64,000 nt of DNA from Paenibacillus sp. FSL H8-0048 (GCF_038002825.1 NZ_JBBODF010000001.1:1116001-1180000); one strand, 5' to 3'. Shown: positions 36,646 to 46,096, counted from the stretch's first letter. Program-made: numbers and translations. Notes: a model not told the origin generated them from the letters alone.

Positions 36646-37383
36646 TTATACTTCGATTCTTCTCCTCACCAGCATAACCATTCCATAGATCATCAGGCAC
36701 ACCACCGCCACTTCAAACAGCAGCGCCCCTGGATTAATTGGAAGGTATGGAATAGTAAATTCACTGCCGGTTTGGGGTTCTCCATTGTAAATCTCGAATT
36801 TAAAGGCATTATCCAGACCAATGAAGTAGGTGTTAAAGAGCAACTTCTCCAGATAACCAATCCCGTTCTGCAGCAGGACCAAAAGGGCGATGCCAACCCA
36901 GACTCTCCATTTCATGCGCAGACTGTAGGCTACGGTAAAGGAGAACATCACCATCACCATTAGAAATCCGCTGGACCAGACGGATTGAAGCAATGCCCTG
37001 AAGCCAACCGTCTGCAGGTTGCCGGGTATGAATTTTGCTGTGGTGTACAGCAGCTTGAAGATTCCCAGATGGGCCAGGCCGATGAGGATGACCACACCCA
37101 TCAGCAGCAGCGCCAGCAGCATGGGGGACAGGACCGTCTGCAGTGCTGTAACCGGCAAAAGCCGCCGCTGATAGGATTTAAGATTACGGAAATATCCGGT
37201 AACCGCGATAAATATCATCGCGATGGCCAGTATACAGTAAATAACCAGATTGAGCGAGGCCAAGTTCACGTCTATCTGTGCACTGGAGATCCACAGCCCG
37301 GCCTGAGCCAGCAACGCAATGACGATGAAGACGAGAATGCGTTCTTTTCGGCGTTTAAGATCGTATTTTAATAGCTTCAGCAT
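36646..37383 (-). CDS. ABC transporter permease (YtrC-like)
   Basis: The 245-residue integral membrane protein has six hydrophobic segments (IVIALLAQAGLWI, YCILAIAMIFIAVTGYF, LALLLMGVVILIGLAHL, FLMVMVMFSFTVAYSL, WVGIALLVLLQNGIGYL, FEVAVVCLMIYGMVMLV). It overlaps the upstream ATPase gene by seven bases and forms its membrane partner. It is the last gene of a five-gene GntR/ABC operon. Confidence 0.85.
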   Translation of the reverse strand: MLKLLKYDLKRRKERILVFIVIALLAQAGLWISSAQIDVNLASLNLVIYCILAIAMIFIAVTGYFRNLKSYQRRLLPVTALQTVLSPMLLALLLMGVVILIGLAHLGIFKLLYTTAKFIPGNLQTVGFRALLQSVWSSGFLMVMVMFSFTVAYSLRMKWRVWVGIALLVLLQNGIGYLEKLLFNTYFIGLDNAFKFEIYNGEPQTGSEFTIPYLPINPGALLFEVAVVCLMIYGMVMLVRRRIEV

Positions 37384-38078
37384 TCGGCAAACACCTCTCT
37401 GAACAGCTCATCTACACTTTTCCCGTGCTCTTGTCTAAGCTCCTCCACCGGACGATGCAGTACAATCTCCCCATCCTTCAGGAAAATCACCTCATCAAAG
37501 ATCCGTTCAATATCCGTTACCAGATGGGTGGAGAGCAGAATACTGCTGTCCTCCTCATAGAACTCCATCAGCGCATTCAGAATCTTGGTCCGTGCCACCG
37601 GATCAACGCCGCCAATCGGCTCATCCAGCAGATATAATCTGGCCCGGCGGGAGAGGGCTAAGGTCAGCTGCAGGCGTTCATTCATCCCTTTGGATAACGT
37701 CCGCACCTTATCCGCTGTGCGCAGCTTCATGAAATCCAGCATCCGCAGCGCCTTGGCCTGATCGAAATCCGGGTAGAAATCCTGTTGAAATCTCAGCGCA
37801 TCCCCAATATTCATCCATGACTCCGTGACCGGCACATCCGGCATGAAGGAGACGAGCTTCTTGCTCTCGACGCCCACGGGTACGCCAAGAATTGAGATCC
37901 GGCCCGAGCCGGGCCAGGCGAGTCCTGAAATCAGCTTCATGAGTGTGCTTTTGCCGCTGCCGTTGCTTCCCAGAAGACCGGTAATGGTGCCGCTGCCCAG
38001 CTTGAAGGAGACCTGGTTCAGCGCCTGTCTGTGCCCGAACTGTTTGCTCACATTCTGAATGTCAAGTATATCATCCAC
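37377..38078 (-). CDS. ABC transporter ATP-binding protein (YtrB-like)
   Basis: The 233-residue ATPase has Walker A GSNGSGKST, signature LSKGMNERLQL, Walker B LYLLDEPIGGVDP and the H-loop STHLV. The LSKGM signature is typical of the YtrB/YhcH type. It lies five bases after the GntR gene and overlaps the permease gene. Confidence 0.93.
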   Translation of the reverse strand: MDDILDIQNVSKQFGHRQALNQVSFKLGSGTITGLLGSNGSGKSTLMKLISGLAWPGSGRISILGVPVGVESKKLVSFMPDVPVTESWMNIGDALRFQQDFYPDFDQAKALRMLDFMKLRTADKVRTLSKGMNERLQLTLALSRRARLYLLDEPIGGVDPVARTKILNALMEFYEEDSSILLSTHLVTDIERIFDEVIFLKDGEIVLHRPVEELRQEHGKSVDELFREVFAEC

Positions 38079-38083
38079 TCTTC

Positions 38084-38467
38084 TTACTCCCCCTGTTCCT
38101 GGTTCCGCTGATGAATGTTCTCCGCTACTGCTGCCAGAATATCTTCGCTCTGGAAGCCGAGCTCCTGCATGCCGCGGATAAAACGGTCCAGCACATCCTG
38201 TGCCATCTCCTTCTTGACGGTCATAATTGTCTCCTCACTTCCGGTCACATATCTGCCCATGCCGCGGCGGGTCTCCACGATGGTCTCACGCTCCAGTTCC
38301 TGAAATGTTCTTTGTACGGTATTCGGGTTAATCTGCAGTTCAGCGGCCAATTCACGGACAGAGGGAATCTTATCTCCAGGCTTCAGCTTACCGGTGATAA
38401 TCTCTCCCTTGATGTAATTCATGATCTGGAGATAAATCGGCTGGTTATTATCGAATTCGATTCCCAT
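38084..38467 (-). CDS. GntR-family (YtrA-type) transcriptional repressor
   Basis: The 127-residue protein has a GntR winged helix (IYLQIMNYIKGEIITGKLKP, GDKIPSVRELAAELQINPNT, VQRTFQELERETIVETRRGM) with a short helical C-terminus and no large effector domain, the YtrA subfamily. Its ATG overlaps the stop of the preceding permease by one base (TGATG). It probably represses its own operon through the dyad at 40272-40293. Confidence 0.92.
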   Translation of the reverse strand: MGIEFDNNQPIYLQIMNYIKGEIITGKLKPGDKIPSVRELAAELQINPNTVQRTFQELERETIVETRRGMGRYVTGSEETIMTVKKEMAQDVLDRFIRGMQELGFQSEDILAAVAENIHQRNQEQGE

Positions 38468-39213
38468 CAAGCAACATCCCTGCGTCTGAAGACGGCGAAG
38501 CCTGCAAGCAGAAACAGCGTCATGTAGATGCACAGCAGGATAATGGAAAAGGTCAGACTCATTCCCTGCATCGGCGCACCGCCATCCTGGTAGGCTGCGA
38601 GATTAAGATTTGGGAACAGCACATATTTGTAGAACTCACGGGAAATGACCAGCTTGTCGATGGTGGTGGCGAAGATGGTCGCCCCAATGGTTACGCCCGT
38701 TGATTTCGTCAGAATCCCCAGCAGGAAGCCGATCGTGGCGTAGACGGTACAGTACACAGTTGAATACAGCAGCGAAGCAAGAATCGCTCCTACTCCCGCT
38801 TCCCCTCCGCTGAGTCCGAAGAGGACCGCGCCTGAGAGGAACAGCGCCACCGCTGCAACTACTTGCATGCTAAGTGTATACAGCAGTACAGTTACATATT
38901 TGGAGGCCAGAATTGCCGTGCGGCTGCGGGCACGGATCAGCAGAAATTTGATCGTGCCCTGGCTGTATTCTCTGGATACAATCCCTGCTGTCCCGACGAT
39001 GACCAGAATGGCCAGAATCTGGCCAATGCCTCTAGGCTGAAGAGAATCCGCCGTAAAGTCCGCCCCTGAAGCATACATATCCGTAGCAAAAGTACGTGTC
39101 ATATAGCCCGCGGCCAGCGAGAACACCAGCAGGAGGACATAAGGAATGATATTACTGCGTTTCTTAGTTATTTTGAGCCATTCATTCAACACAAGCAGAT
39201 TAAATTTACGCAA
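38467..39213 (-). CDS. ABC-2 type permease
   Basis: The 248-residue membrane protein has six hydrophobic segments and the ABC-2 permease motif AGIVSREYSQGTIKFLL, which marks antibiotic-export-like permeases. It overlaps the ATPase gene upstream by eight bases and the GntR gene by one base. Its partner is the ATPase at 39206-40180. Confidence 0.9.
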   Translation of the reverse strand: MRKFNLLVLNEWLKITKKRSNIIPYVLLLVFSLAAGYMTRTFATDMYASGADFTADSLQPRGIGQILAILVIVGTAGIVSREYSQGTIKFLLIRARSRTAILASKYVTVLLYTLSMQVVAAVALFLSGAVLFGLSGGEAGVGAILASLLYSTVYCTVYATIGFLLGILTKSTGVTIGATIFATTIDKLVISREFYKYVLFPNLNLAAYQDGGAPMQGMSLTFSIILLCIYMTLFLLAGFAVFRRRDVA

Positions 39214-40180
39214 TGCGGTTGCCCCCTGTCCATTTCAGGAAATCCTCTTCCAGACTTTGCCTGTTCTCAGTGATCCGGTAAATCCCTACCTTGGCTTCAC
39301 TGAGCGCCGCCACAACCTTCGGCACGTCTCCGTCTGCCAGCTGTACATGCAGCTCGGAATGAGCTTCATCCGTTCCAGTAACCTTGACGCCCTGCAAGGC
39401 TCCGGCCACAGTCCGTGCAGCTTCAAGCTTATCTACCCGGATCGCAAGCGCTACCTCACTCCGTGCCTCCGGCGCTTCCGTAAGCTGTGTCACCGTTACA
39501 AGCTTGCCGTTCTGAATGACCACCGCCCGGTGGCAGATCTGTTCAATCTCAGCCAGCATATGACTGGAGATTAGAATGGCAATGCCCTCTACCTCTGCTA
39601 TTCTCCGCATATAGTCGCGCATCTCCCGGATGCCGGCAGGGTCCAGCCCGTTGGTCGGTTCATCCAGAATGAGCAGCTTCGGCGAGTGCAGCAAGGCCTG
39701 AGCGATTCCCAGACGCTGGCGCATCCCAAGCGAGTAAGCCCGAACCTTCTTGTTCATCGCCTCCTGCAGCCCCACCAGCTCGACGACCTCCTTAATTCGC
39801 GGTTCCCCTGCTCCATCACTCATACGTAGATATTGCAGCAGGTTGTCGTACCCGGTCATATGAGGGTAGAACTCAGGATTTTCAATAATTGCCCCGATCT
39901 GTGAGATCGCCTGCTTGAAATCCTTCCGGATGCTGTGCCCATGAATCAGAACATCCCCTCCGCTCATACGGATCAGTCCGGTCATCATCCGGATGGTGGT
40001 CGTTTTGCCGGCACCGTTCGGTCCCAGCAGCCCTACAATCTCTCCTTTCTGAATCTTGAAGCTTAGACTATCCACAATTGCCTTACCCTTAATCACTTTA
40101 CTGACACCTTGCATTTCCAGTACGGTTTGTTCTTGCGCTGGACCAGACGGTCCCTGAGCATAATGAGCAGTTGTATTCAT
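39206..40180 (-). CDS. ABC transporter ATP-binding protein (BcrA-type)
   Basis: The 324-residue ATPase has Walker A GPNGAGKTT, signature YSLGMRQRLGIAQALL, Walker B LLILDEPTNGLDP and SSHMLAEIEQ. The C-terminal extension (about 230-324, LVTVTQLTEAPEARSEVALA) is seen in bacitracin-type export ATPases. It is the first gene of the operon; the start at 40180 follows AAGGAGG. The family points to antibiotic export or envelope-stress defence. Confidence 0.93.
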   Translation of the reverse strand: MNTTAHYAQGPSGPAQEQTVLEMQGVSKVIKGKAIVDSLSFKIQKGEIVGLLGPNGAGKTTTIRMMTGLIRMSGGDVLIHGHSIRKDFKQAISQIGAIIENPEFYPHMTGYDNLLQYLRMSDGAGEPRIKEVVELVGLQEAMNKKVRAYSLGMRQRLGIAQALLHSPKLLILDEPTNGLDPAGIREMRDYMRRIAEVEGIAILISSHMLAEIEQICHRAVVIQNGKLVTVTQLTEAPEARSEVALAIRVDKLEAARTVAGALQGVKVTGTDEAHSELHVQLADGDVPKVVAALSEAKVGIYRITENRQSLEEDFLKWTGGNRIA

Positions 40181-40271
40181 GACAGCCTCCTTGTGCGGAT
40201 CGGTATCGGTGGAGTATTCATTCCACGGGTTGTTGCTGTGCTGGAACATGTGTATTTTCAATGTTGTATCG

Positions 40272-40313
40272 GTGTGTTAGTTAAATAGTACACTAGGGTT
40301 TTCATTTTGTAAA
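40272..40313 (-). promoter_or_regulatory. Promoter and GntR operator of the ABC operon
   Basis: On the minus strand TTTACA (40308-40313), 17 bp and TACTAT (40285-40290) make a good sigma-A promoter. The dyad GTGTNNTA-N6-TANNACAC (40272-40293) overlaps the -10, as expected for repression by the operon's own GntR protein. Confidence 0.65.
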
Positions 40314-40465
40314 GCGGGTTTGTGAAAAATTTCCTGAAGCTATATGTAAACAGGCTATCCGTGCAGGGATTCTAACCATACCGGTCTCTATCAGCATACA
40401 TATAATAGTATTGCAGCTGGCGATATTTTGCTGCTTTTGCCAAAACGCTCCAAGGAGGAATACAC

Positions 40466-40837
40466 ATGAATAAAGAGGTTCATATCTCGCAGACTTATCC
40501 AAGACTGACCGTGTACAGCGAAGAAAACTTCCGGGGAAGAAGCAGAATCTACAGGGGCAACCTCGGCATCCGCAATACGGACAATATTCTGGATGGCATC
40601 GAAAGCCTACGCTTCTTCTCGACCAGCAGCAATGCTACACTCGTTCTGTTCAGCAGAACCCGGTTCAGAGGCAGCTTCCGTGTGCTTCGCGGCAATCACA
40701 GCATCCGCGATCTGGATGACTACATCTCCGGCAACGACGTAGAATCGATCATCTCCACTAACCAGAGACTGACGCTGGATCAGATCCGCCGTATCCGCAG
40801 CAGCGGAGATCTTCCTGCGGGCTACCGGTTAATCTAA
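40466..40837 (+). CDS. Beta/gamma-crystallin-like protein
   Basis: The 123-residue protein is two homologous 45-residue repeats: RLTVYSEENFRGRSRIYRG then TLVLFSRTRFRGSFRVLRG, each ending in IESLRFFST or VESIISTN. The pattern Y/F-x5-F-x-G plus a later S is that of beta/gamma-crystallin motifs, which often bind calcium. There is no signal peptide. AAGGAGG lies eight bases before the start. A terminator follows. Confidence 0.7.
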   Translation: MNKEVHISQTYPRLTVYSEENFRGRSRIYRGNLGIRNTDNILDGIESLRFFSTSSNATLVLFSRTRFRGSFRVLRGNHSIRDLDDYISGNDVESIISTNQRLTLDQIRRIRSSGDLPAGYRLI

Positions 40838-40856
40838 AAGAATACGCTCGCTGAAA

Positions 40857-40896
40857 CAGGGCACTCTCTGGTATCGCCCAGCCGGAGAGTGCCCTG
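40857..40896 (+). terminator. Terminator of the crystallin-like gene
   Basis: The 12-bp perfect stem CAGGGCACTCTC/GAGAGTGCCCTG is followed by TTTGGTG on the plus strand. Confidence 0.7.
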
Positions 40897-41794
40897 TTTG
40901 GTGTGTCTATGGTTTAGTCAATTTCAGGTCTTGGCGAATTACAGGCAGAATAGTGTAAGAACCGGGGTCTGGAAGCTGCAAGCCGGTCAGGACTCTAAAA
41001 ATTATTACTTGAAAACATACAGCCGCAAACAGAGACGGCACCCGGAAGTCTATGCATACCGTCATTGCGTGGGGCCTTTGAAGCCATATGTGCCTGAGTT
41101 AATCGCTGCTTACGAGGGGGAGGGTTGGCAGGCCATACTAATTACTGCAATCGATGGGTCCATTATGAGAGAGACGGCACTAAGCCCGAGCGCTGTTGAA
41201 ACCGCTTTTTACAAGGCAGGCGAATTAACCAAGATTCTGCATCTATCACAGACAGGCCCCTGGTTCGGCCGCCCCGATCAATACGGAAACCCGATAGAGC
41301 TAAGTCACAATGCTGACCCGGTGCAGTATGTTGCTGATGCCATTCAGGACTTAACTTCATAGTGTGTTGATGAAGGGCTGCTGCAAGCCGATGAATTAAG
41401 GTTAACCGAATGGGCACTTCAGAATGTTCATATCTTCCGGCATAGCTCACCTGTGCCTATTAGCTGGGACTCTACGCCAGGCAACTGGCTGGTGGATGAC
41501 CAGGGGATTTTGACGGGAATGATCGACTTCGAGAATATGTTGTGGGGGCTGGCTGTGGACAACTTCTCCATTCTGTTCGCCAGATATTTCATAGATCATC
41601 CGTCTGCCAGAGATGCCTATTTTGCAGGATATGGACCTGAAGTGCTTAAGGACCAGTCTGCCGAAATACAATTATGCTGCATCAAAATGGCCCTCGGCGA
41701 TATCTGCTGGGGTACTCACCATCATCAACCTGAGGTCGTCCGCTCTGGCAGAGAGCTTATGACAAGAATACATAATCAGCAGCTTTTCCTGTAA
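40889..41794 (+). pseudogene. Decayed aminoglycoside-phosphotransferase-family gene
   Basis: One frame encodes both halves of an APH/choline-kinase-type protein, interrupted by an in-frame TAG at 41360-41362. Upstream the frame has NYYLKTYSRKQRRHPEVYAY and AGELTKILHLSQTGPWFG. Downstream it has SWDSTPGNWLVDDQG and GMIDFENMLWG, the catalytic loop and the metal-binding DFE. The catalytic-loop position normally HxD reads SWD. No start codon with a ribosome site is present; the frame begins inside the previous terminator, so the 5' end seems lost too. No frameshift is needed to join the parts. Confidence 0.8.
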
Positions 41795-41847
41795 GGAAGC
41801 ATGCATGAGGAAGCTTGAAGGAAGCGCAAGCCTCATCCGTGGCAGCA

Positions 41848-42040
41848 GCAAGTGGACAAACGTATCTTAATTTCTTAATTTGCGCCGATGAAGCTCAAGC
41901 AAGTGGAAAAACAGCAAATACTGAGGACGGTTTCGCCAATATGGGGTGAACGCAGCTCAATTAGGTGTTGTTTTTCCAACTATTTATTCATAAAACAACG
42001 TAAATTCATTAGTAAGTGGAGAAAAGGAAACTATTCCAGC
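41848..42040. repeat. Interspersed AAGTGGAAAA repeat element, copy 2
   Basis: AAGTGGACAAA (41848), AAGTGGAAAAA (41900), the inverted TTGTTTTTCCAACT (about 41968) and AAGTGGAGAAAAGGAAACT (42013) repeat the order and spacing seen at 3543-3735. This is most of the 300-bp gene-free gap 41795-42098; nothing else is seen there. Confidence 0.65.
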
Positions 42041-42098
42041 TACCTTCAGCAGACACCGGGTTATCGCTAAATAAACACCTTGACGCTTAGCTTCCCGC

Positions 42099-43046
42099 CT
42101 ACATCGCAGCTACCTCTGCCGCGAGCTCCCTCACCTGCTGCTGCAAGACATTTACCTCATCGGTCCCTTCCCAGTAGCGGGTGACAAAATGCAGGAATAC
42201 ATCGATCTTACGCAGGAGCATAAGCACCGGAATAGCTGCCAGTTCTTCGGGAGTCAACGTGATCCGGCGATTATACCCCCTCCAGAAATCACGAATGATC
42301 CGCTCCGAGTCCTCATGACTAAGCAGTGCCGACAGGATTACAGCCGCATCCATAACCCGTACATCCCTTGTGCAAAATTCAAAATCCAGCAGCGCCGTTA
42401 CCCGGGCGGTATCCGCTCCATCCACCAGCAGGTTGGAAGCATTCAGATCGCCGTGTACCAGCTGATGCGGCAGGCTCTGAAGTTGTTCCAGCGAATCAGC
42501 CGCATTATCGTAAGCCTCCACCAATAGGGTCAGCTCCGGGAGCAGCTCCTTCAGAGACTCGGGCGGGTCCGTCACCAGACCATGCAGCGCTTCACGGGTG
42601 CACAGCGGATACGAGGTCCGAAGCTCATAGTATGGACGGTATACGGACGGGATGCCCGTATCGATCTCAGCCAGTGCAGCGGACAAGATGCCTGACGCTT
42701 CTCCAAAAGATTCATAGTAATCTGAAGCTTGTCCGGACGGGGACTCCCCTTCAATATAAGCGAACAAGCAGGCGAATTTTCCGCTGTCTTCGAGTTGAAC
42801 CAAGGTCTCTCCACTGGCAGTACGGATCGGAAGTGGTGTACTGAACGGCAGACCGGCCCCGGCCAGTTTCAGGAGAACCGAATGTTCGAATTCTATTTTG
42901 TTTCTGTCCTTATGTGTGTCGTAGATCCGCAGCACCGCGCGGCGCTCCCCGCTCTCCACGAAATAAGTGGTGTTATTCCATCCCCCGCTCCGTTTGTGTA
43001 ATGTTCCCTTCCATTCAGGCCAGACCTGACTCACGATGGCCTCCAT
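42099..43046 (-). CDS. Phosphotransferase enzyme family protein (APH-type)
   Basis: The 315-residue kinase-fold protein has the nucleotide loop LHKRSGGWNNTTYFVES, catalytic loop HQLVHGDLNASNLLVDG (HGDLxxxN) and LLDFEFC (DFE metal site). The substrate is unknown; the fold covers antibiotic, choline and homoserine kinases. The start at 43046 follows AAAGGGG. It is not closely similar in sequence to the decayed gene nearby. Confidence 0.88.
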   Translation of the reverse strand: MEAIVSQVWPEWKGTLHKRSGGWNNTTYFVESGERRAVLRIYDTHKDRNKIEFEHSVLLKLAGAGLPFSTPLPIRTASGETLVQLEDSGKFACLFAYIEGESPSGQASDYYESFGEASGILSAALAEIDTGIPSVYRPYYELRTSYPLCTREALHGLVTDPPESLKELLPELTLLVEAYDNAADSLEQLQSLPHQLVHGDLNASNLLVDGADTARVTALLDFEFCTRDVRVMDAAVILSALLSHEDSERIIRDFWRGYNRRITLTPEELAAIPVLMLLRKIDVFLHFVTRYWEGTDEVNVLQQQVRELAAEVAAM

Positions 43047-43202
43047 AGGCTTATGCCCCTTTCGACAATAGGTTATGTATCCAGCCATTGTAGAATCAGA
43101 TCAGGACCGTGTCAAATGATCAGCCAGCCCTACCGTTATACGGTCAACGAATTATCCGCTATAATAGACACCATATAACACTAGCAAAGGATGGTATTAC
43201 CT

Positions 43203-44099
43203 ATGGACTCTACTGTAAGCAAACGCTGGCTTCTCGCCAGACTCTATGAGCCGGAACAAATCATCGTAGACTGCCGGTTCACCTTGGGCAAGCCTCAGGA
43301 GGGCAAAGAACGTTATAATAAAGAGCATATTCCAGGCGCAGTCTACCTCGATTTGGAGCACGACCTGTCTGCTCCTGTAGGCGGGCATGGCGGACGACAT
43401 CCCCTTCCCGATACGCAAGTGCTGGCATCCCGGCTCTCCAAGCTCGGCATCGGCAACCACTCACGTATTGTGGCCTACGATGATGAGAACGGCATGAATG
43501 CCGCCCGGCTGTGGTGGCTGCTGCGCTACCTCGGGCATGAGCAGGTCTTCATTCTGGAGGGCGGCTTCAGCGCCTGGAAAGCAGACAAATACCCGGTAAC
43601 GGATCATCAGCCGATTCGCGTACCCAGCTCGTTCGTGGCAAATGTTCAACCGCAGATGCTGGCAGGTGTTGATGAGGTGCGGGAGGTTTCGGAGAAAACA
43701 GTTAATAATGCTGGCGCTGAGTCTGGGAGTGACGTCAACGATGCGGATGCTGTACCTACTCTTCCCGTGCTGATCGATTCCCGCGCGAATGACCGCTATC
43801 GCGGCCAGAATGAGACTCTTGATAAGAAGGCCGGCCATATCCCCGGTGCGTTCAACTACTTCTGGAAGGACACGCAGAATGCAGACGGCAGCTTCAAGAG
43901 CGCGGATGAGCTTCAGGAGCATTTCGCCCGACTGAGCAAGGATGCGGAGATCATCGTCTACTGCGGCTCCGGCGTTACCGCCTGTCCAAATATACTGGCA
44001 TTGGAGAAAGCCGGGTATAAGAATGTGAGGCTGTATGCGGGGAGCTGGAGTGACTGGATATCCTTTCCGGCAAATCCTATTGCCACTGAGGAAGAGTAA
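43203..44099 (+). CDS. Thiosulfate/3-mercaptopyruvate sulfurtransferase
   Basis: The 298-residue protein has two rhodanese domains. The first (residues about 10-130) contains IIVDCRFTLG and HIPGAVYLDLEHDL; the second carries the catalytic Cys254 in VYCGSGVTACPN. The CGSGVT loop is the mercaptopyruvate type. A polar insertion (NNAGAESGSDVNDADAV) joins the domains. The start at 43203 follows AAAGGATGG. A remnant of a related C-terminus lies at 47361. Confidence 0.92.
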   Translation: MDSTVSKRWLLARLYEPEQIIVDCRFTLGKPQEGKERYNKEHIPGAVYLDLEHDLSAPVGGHGGRHPLPDTQVLASRLSKLGIGNHSRIVAYDDENGMNAARLWWLLRYLGHEQVFILEGGFSAWKADKYPVTDHQPIRVPSSFVANVQPQMLAGVDEVREVSEKTVNNAGAESGSDVNDADAVPTLPVLIDSRANDRYRGQNETLDKKAGHIPGAFNYFWKDTQNADGSFKSADELQEHFARLSKDAEIIVYCGSGVTACPNILALEKAGYKNVRLYAGSWSDWISFPANPIATEEE

Positions 44100-44107
44100 C
44101 GTTTAAG

Positions 44108-44128
44108 AGCCCGCGTTGGACGCGGGCT
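44108..44128 (+). terminator. Terminator of the sulfurtransferase
   Basis: The stem AGCCCGCG/CGCGGGCT is followed by TTTTTG. Near copies occur at 45980-46000 and 47159-47180. Confidence 0.85.
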
Positions 44129-44141
44129 TTTTGTGCTGGAG

Positions 44142-45370
44142 TTATGATTTTTGTCCCTTTAAATTGAAAGAAAGGATTAAACCTGCGGCGGCAATTACAG
44201 TCAAGCTCCAAAATGCCATGTAAAAGCCAAGCAGTATGTTCTCCATACCGGCTAATGAAGTGTTATTCCTCGATAGAGTCATGATTGCAATCAGAAAAAC
44301 GCCTCCGAGGGAACTGGCTAACGAGCGGATCGAAATGGTCATTGGAGAAGCATGGGTAATCATACTATGAGGATATAACCACCGCGGAGAATCAGCTGAA
44401 TTCCATAGCGGTCATATAACCTGCCGGCAAATACACTAGTCAGTCCCATGAGCAGTGCTCCCGGCAGCAGCATCAGACCCGACTCTCTTGGCGTAAGTCC
44501 CCTGACATTCTGTACATACAACGGAAGCAGCAGCTCACTACCGACCATGACTATGAACATCAGCACTCCTATTATTGAAGCGCTTGTAAACCTACGGTTG
44601 CGGAACAGGTTGAAATCAAGCAGCGGGATCGTCAACTGTATTTGCAGCCTAATGAATAGAGTTATGAACAAAATGCCAATTAACGTAACCATCCCTGCCA
44701 TTATAAGGGAGGCTCCCTGCTCTCCAGCCAGATTCACACCATATAACAGACTAGCAAACCCTATTGTTGAGTACAAAATGGATCTCAGGTCCAGCTTTTC
44801 CTTATGGCTCTCCCCCACATTCTTTAAACAGAAAGCAGCTAACAGTAAATTGGCAATACCAATGGGCAGGATTCCATAAAAGAGGATCCGCCACGAGTGC
44901 TCCTGAACAACTAAGCCCGACAGTGTCGGGCCTAATGCCGGAGCGAGCCCCATAACGAGTCCTATTAAACCCATTGCTGAACCTATTTTTTCCTTAGGGT
45001 AGACTCTTAAAATCGTGGTCTGAAACAGCGGCATTAATAACCCAGCACCGATCCCTTGAATCATTCGTCCTATCAGGATGAACGCGAAGTTAGAAGAGCC
45101 TCCAGCAAGAAGGGTTCCAGCGGCAAAGGCGCCTGCCGAAGTAAAGAATAACCCTCTCGTAGTGAATCTTCCGATCAAAAATCCGGCAATAGGCACGGTT
45201 ATGCCTGCAATCAGATAATATATTGTAATCAGCCATTGTGCCTTCCCTTCATTAATCCCTAAATCCTGCATCATTCTCGGCAACGCCGTATTCAGCATGG
45301 TTTGCATCAACTGACCAAGAAAATTCGCAATTACCAATGATGAAACGATGATACCGGGCTTACTCTTCAT
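44142..45370 (-). pseudogene. Internally deleted DHA2-type MFS drug transporter
   Basis: The 5' part (45370-44360) encodes the first ten or so transmembrane helices with GRMIQGIGAGLLMPLFQT (MFS motif) and ends abruptly at GGYILIV. The 3' part (44363-44142) resumes in another frame as MITHASPMTISIRSLASSLG, matching the conserved end of the family. About 60-70 residues expected between them are missing and the frames overlap by four bases (ATGA). This looks like a deletion with frameshift. The start at 45370 follows AGGTGGAG. Confidence 0.8.
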
Positions 45371-45513
45371 GGTTACTCCACCTGTCAATCTGTTCTTAAG
45401 GCTGGATCACATCCACAGGTATTGACAATATAGCCCGTTAAATTTAAAATAATCACAGCGGATTAGTGTGATTTAATTTACTATAAACTTAACTATAAAA
45501 GGAGACTTATAAA

Positions 45514-45960
45514 ATGGCCGCTCTACAAACTTTTAAAGCATCTGCGCATTTGCAAGACGGAGTCCAGGTGAAAGTAGCATCCCGAAGCTTTGAGTTTATT
45601 ATCGACGAGCCCAAAAGCTTGGGCGGAACCGATACCGGAATGAATCCGGTCGAAGCTTTGCTGGCCTCGCTGGGAGCATGTCAGTCTATCGTAGCCAGAG
45701 TGTATGCGCCTAAATTCGGCGTGAACCTCAAGGATTTCTTAGTGGATGTAGAAGGCGATATTGACCTGGATGGCTTTTTCAACAGGTCGGAGGTACGTCC
45801 GGGCTATTCCGACATTCGGTATACATTCCGAATCAAAACAGATTCGCCCAAAGAACAAGTTGAAGAATTTGTACGATTCCTGGAAAGCAAATGCCCAGTT
45901 GGAGATACCCTCGCATATCCGGTTAATCTCAAGCTGGACAGCATTATCATCGAAAGCTAA
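45514..45960 (+). CDS. OsmC-family peroxiredoxin-like protein
   Basis: The 148-residue protein has the two reactive cysteines of the OsmC/Ohr fold, in LASLGACQSIVARV and in LESKCPVGDTLAYP, at typical spacing. Such proteins reduce organic hydroperoxides or have unknown thiol functions. AAAGGAGACT lies before the start. A weak GC-rich dyad follows at about 45985. Confidence 0.9.
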   Translation: MAALQTFKASAHLQDGVQVKVASRSFEFIIDEPKSLGGTDTGMNPVEALLASLGACQSIVARVYAPKFGVNLKDFLVDVEGDIDLDGFFNRSEVRPGYSDIRYTFRIKTDSPKEQVEEFVRFLESKCPVGDTLAYPVNLKLDSIIIES

Positions 45961-46096
45961 TCGACCGATAAGAACCGGGAAGCCGCGTCGGACGCGGGTT
46001 TGGGGGCTTTCCTGTTAACAACTTACAAAAGATTCGGGTTAGCAGCCCCCACTCCCCTTCGTCAGTTCTGGCTAAAACCGGTCCGGCTACCTTCTT

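Noticed and set aside
40302..40502. 66-codon minus-strand frame upstream of the ABC operon
   Set aside because: It overlaps the start of the crystallin-like gene and the promoter of the operon and has no ribosome site.
41453..41794. Separate downstream gene starting at a GTG
   Set aside because: The frame is continuous with the upstream part across one stop codon and carries the C-terminal half of the same kinase fold, so it is part of the pseudogene.
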